This document shows, piece by piece, positions 4,502-6,894 of a DNA stretch of 6,894 nt. The stretch is from Desulfuromonadaceae bacterium UBA5613 (GTDB lineage: Bacteria > Desulfobacterota > Desulfuromonadia > Desulfuromonadales > UBA2197). Each line of letters starts with the position of its first letter. Position 1 is the first letter of the stretch. Position numbers and translations under genes: made by a program. The stretch is from contig DIKR01000140.1 of the NCBI GenBank assembly GCA_002424625.1, forward strand, positions 1 to 6,894, read 5' to 3'. The notes beneath the pieces were generated by a model. The model worked only from the letters and a program-made list of their open reading frames with translations. It searched no databases and was not told the DNA's origin.

Positions 4502-6894
4502 ATGTTTCACGCTTCTGAAAATTATACCAATAATCCACTGATCCATCGCGATCGTCGACTGAGCAGGTCGACTTCCGAGTGGGTCCGTTCCTTTGCTTGT
4601 GAAGATCTCAAGCCCCTCATCGTCTGCCGCGGCCCGATCCGCAAAGAGGCGATGGATGTCTACACCGAGATGGGGATCAGCCACTTCGGCATCCTCCTTT
4701 CCGAAAAGGATTCGATCGTTTATCCGAATGCTCTGGCCCCGGAGCTGCGCCAGCTCACCGATTCGAGCCGCGTCCACCGCGTTCCCGATTATTCCGGAGC
4801 GAGCAAGGAAGAGCGCGTCGAGCGGATCAACCAGATCATCAGCATCGCCCATGATAACAACTACGATTCGATCTTTGCCGGCTACGGCTTTATGGCCGAA
4901 GACGAGGAGTTCGTGGCGGCGATCGAAGCGGCCGGACTGAAGTTTATCGGCCCCTGCGCCCGGACCCAGGCCCGCGCCGGCAAGAAGGACGAAGCCAAGC
5001 GCACCGCCCTCTCGGTCAATGTCAGCGTCACCCCCGGTATCAACAATGTCACCGCCCGGACGCTGGTCAAGAAGTATCCGACCCGTGAAAATCTGGTCGA
5101 TCTCGTCAAGGCCAACGGCCTTGCCTGCGACAAAGCTCTCCTCGCTGACAGCAATCTTCCGCTGGAAGCTCTGGCGGATCATATTCTCATGGCCTCCTAC
5201 GCCAAAGGGATCGATCTTTACAGCATCGACGAGCTCTGTGCCCAGGTGCAAGAGGAAGTCGCCGAGCTCTTCCGCAAACATCCGCGCAGCCGTTTCCGCA
5301 TCAAGGCGATCGGCGGCGGTGGCGGTAAAGGTCAGCGCATCCTCGGCGGCTCGCTCCTCGCTGCCAAGAATGCCGACGAAAAGATGATCCTCAAGGCGGC
5401 GGCCGAAGCGCCGACGCTGGTGCGCGAAGTCCTCAACGAAGTCAAGGCGAACGGGGTTGGCGACAACAAGAATGTCCTCGTCGAGCTCAATATCGAGCAG
5501 ACCCGCCACAACGAAATTCAGCTCCTTGGCAACGGCGAATGGTGTGTCTCCCTCGGCGGTCGCGACTGCTCGCTGCAGATGCATGAACAGAAACTCCTCG
5601 AAGTCTCAGTGACGCAGGAAGGTCTGCTGGCAGCGATTGCCAAGGCCAAGGCAGCCAATAAAAAGTCTGAAGTTGCGGCGCTGGAGAGTGATCTCAACGT
5701 CCTCAAGAAGATGGAAGAGGAATCGGCGCGTTTCGGTCTGGCGGTCGGTCTCGATTCAGCTTCGACTTTTGAATGTATCGTTGACCGCGACCGTCACTAC
5801 TTCATGGAAGTTAATACCCGCATCCAGGTTGAGCATCGCGTTACGGAACTCTGCTACAGCTTGAAGTTCACCAACCCGAAGGACAAGAACGACTTCTTTG
5901 TCGTCGAGTCCCTGGTTGAGGCAATGGCCCTGTTGGCCCGCCATAAAGAGCGCCTCCCCAAGCCGGAGCGCTTTGTCCGCTATAATGCTTCGGTCGAAGC
6001 CCGTCTCAATGCCACCGATGATTCTTTGTCGCCGCACGCCGGTGGCATGATCCGTTACTGGTCAAAGCCGATCAACGGCGAAGTCCGTGACGACCAGGGG
6101 ATCTGCCTGGTCAACCCGGATACCGGTATCTTTGTGAAATACAAAGTGGCCGGCGCCTACGATTCGAACATTGCCCTGCTGCTGACCAAAGGGGAGGATC
6201 GCCTGGAAAGTTATCAGGCGCTCTCGGATGTCCTTTGCAGCACGACGCTGCGCGGCAGCGCCCTGGCGACCAATCTCAACTTCCACTACGGTTTGGTCAG
6301 CTGGTTCCTCGGCCGTAACGTTATGGCCAAGCCGACCACCCGTTTTGTCGTCCCTTACCTGACCCTGGTCGGCACCCTCAAAGAGGAAGCGAACAAACTC
6401 GATCCGATCTATGCCTTTCTGCAGATGAAGAAACACTACGACAAACTGATTGCAGAGCGTTTTGCCGATCAGCCCGAGGTTGCCGCCAAAGAGCGCAAGA
6501 ATATGTCGGCCCTGCTCGATCGTAAAGGGACGTTGATCACCCGCCCGATCGAACGCCTTCTCGCTGACCCGCATCTCCTTTCCGGTTGGCTGAGCGTTAA
6601 CACCAAAAATTTCCGCTTTGAAAACGGCAAAGTCATCTGGCTGCGCAACCCCCTTGGGGTTCTTAGTGAAACCTACGACTTCTTGCACATGGCGCAGCGC
6701 CCCCATAAACCGGCGGCCGAGATCATCTGGGGGCATGATAATGACCTCCTCCAGCAGTCGATCCGTTTTTACCGAACGCTGCGCGAGAAGCTCGGACTGG
6801 CGCGCGACGAATACTTCAAGCTCAACGAACTCCTGGCCAGCGATGCCCCGCAAGGGGAATTTGATGCAACGACCTGGGAGCAGATCCGTTCTGC
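4502..6894 (+). CDS. Divergent long biotin carboxylase (ATP-grasp) subunit, partial at the right edge
   Basis: It uses ATP and bicarbonate to carboxylate biotin for the adjacent carboxyltransferase. I read 797 complete residues with no stop; AccC is about 450. Order: a biotin carboxylase N-domain (about 35-185; CRGPIRKEAM, FAGYGFMAEDEEF, FIGPCA, K162 as the K116 equivalent of E. coli AccC), ATP-grasp domain (K268 = K159; glycine loop GGGGGKG at 271-277; RHNEIQ at 335-340; RDCSLQ at 354-359; K364 = K238; E424 = E276; MEVNTRIQVEH at 435-445 giving E436, N438, R440) and C-domain (EARLNATDD with R501 = R338; YDS at 553-555; end near 620). Catalytic residues are therefore kept and an active enzyme is likely. 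Odd points: about 63 extra residues between K162 and K268, about 22 extra between K364 and E424, MHE in place of RRH before QK, and an unassigned tail from about 620. No biotin-attachment MKM motif is seen before the edge. Confidence 0.9.
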   Translation, partial: MFHASENYTNNPLIHRDRRLSRSTSEWVRSFACEDLKPLIVCRGPIRKEAMDVYTEMGISHFGILLSEKDSIVYPNALAPELRQLTDSSRVHRVPDYSGASKEERVERINQIISIAHDNNYDSIFAGYGFMAEDEEFVAAIEAAGLKFIGPCARTQARAGKKDEAKRTALSVNVSVTPGINNVTARTLVKKYPTRENLVDLVKANGLACDKALLADSNLPLEALADHILMASYAKGIDLYSIDELCAQVQEEVAELFRKHPRSRFRIKAIGGGGGKGQRILGGSLLAAKNADEKMILKAAAEAPTLVREVLNEVKANGVGDNKNVLVELNIEQTRHNEIQLLGNGEWCVSLGGRDCSLQMHEQKLLEVSVTQEGLLAAIAKAKAANKKSEVAALESDLNVLKKMEEESARFGLAVGLDSASTFECIVDRDRHYFMEVNTRIQVEHRVTELCYSLKFTNPKDKNDFFVVESLVEAMALLARHKERLPKPERFVRYNASVEARLNATDDSLSPHAGGMIRYWSKPINGEVRDDQGICLVNPDTGIFVKYKVAGAYDSNIALLLTKGEDRLESYQALSDVLCSTTLRGSALATNLNFHYGLVSWFLGRNVMAKPTTRFVVPYLTLVGTLKEEANKLDPIYAFLQMKKHYDKLIAERFADQPEVAAKERKNMSALLDRKGTLITRPIERLLADPHLLSGWLSVNTKNFRFENGKVIWLRNPLGVLSETYDFLHMAQRPHKPAAEIIWGHDNDLLQQSIRFYRTLREKLGLARDEYFKLNELLASDAPQGEFDATTWEQIRS

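Noticed and set aside
4481..5584. A 367-codon minus-strand frame antisense to the biotin carboxylase
   Set aside because: It is opposite conserved biotin carboxylase motifs, has no recognisable domain, and has the same composition as the other antisense frames.
6062..6853. A 263-codon minus-strand frame antisense to the biotin carboxylase C-terminal region
   Set aside because: The plus-strand frame continues uninterrupted from the ATP-grasp core; the antisense frame is explained by codon bias.
1..6894. CRISPR arrays, insertion sequences, tRNA or rRNA genes, integration sites
   Set aside because: No regularly spaced repeats, transposase or integrase motifs, tRNA-like cloverleaf sequences or rRNA signatures were seen on either strand.

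Overview
The window carries two divergent gene sets separated by a ~380 bp intergenic control region. Gene content and moderately high G+C with C-ending codons fit an anaerobic respiratory bacterium of the Desulfuromonadia (Geobacter/Desulfuromonas/Pelobacter type). That placement is inferred from the mix of a futalosine menaquinone pathway and an acyl-CoA carboxylase pair, not from a marker gene.

Left half, minus strand (2361 down to the left edge): a tightly packed three-gene operon. It starts with an unrecognised 362-residue protein read from a TTG codon. Two bases later comes mqnB (futalosine hydrolase), whose stop overlaps by ATGA the start of mqnD (1,4-dihydroxy-6-naphthoate synthase), which is cut by the left edge. 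MqnB and MqnD catalyse two steps of the futalosine route to menaquinone, the quinone used in anaerobic respiration. The first gene's role is unknown, but its coupling makes it a candidate accessory protein.

Middle (2362-2744): no convincing gene. The half nearer the minus operon is G+C-rich. The half nearer the plus operon is A+T-rich and holds a good sigma70-type promoter (TTGACA-17 bp-TATATC) reading right, a repeated 16-bp operator-like element (one copy over the -35 box), and an FNR/CRP-like inverted repeat with a non-standard spacer.

Right half, plus strand (2745 to the right edge): a two-gene biotin-dependent carboxylase operon. The first gene is an acyl-CoA carboxyltransferase of the PCCB/MmdA type, fused in one chain (574 residues). 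After 32 bp comes a long, divergent biotin carboxylase (at least 797 residues, cut by the right edge). It keeps most catalytic residues, but has a ~63-residue insertion between the two ATP-site lysines, a second ~22-residue helical insertion, and an unassigned C-terminal region of at least 175 residues. No biotin-carrier domain is visible; it must be further along the same protein, downstream, or elsewhere. The acyl substrate cannot be named from the sequence. This divergent carboxylase and the unknown gene coupled to mqnB are the two most novel elements. I found no mobile element, CRISPR array, tRNA or rRNA.
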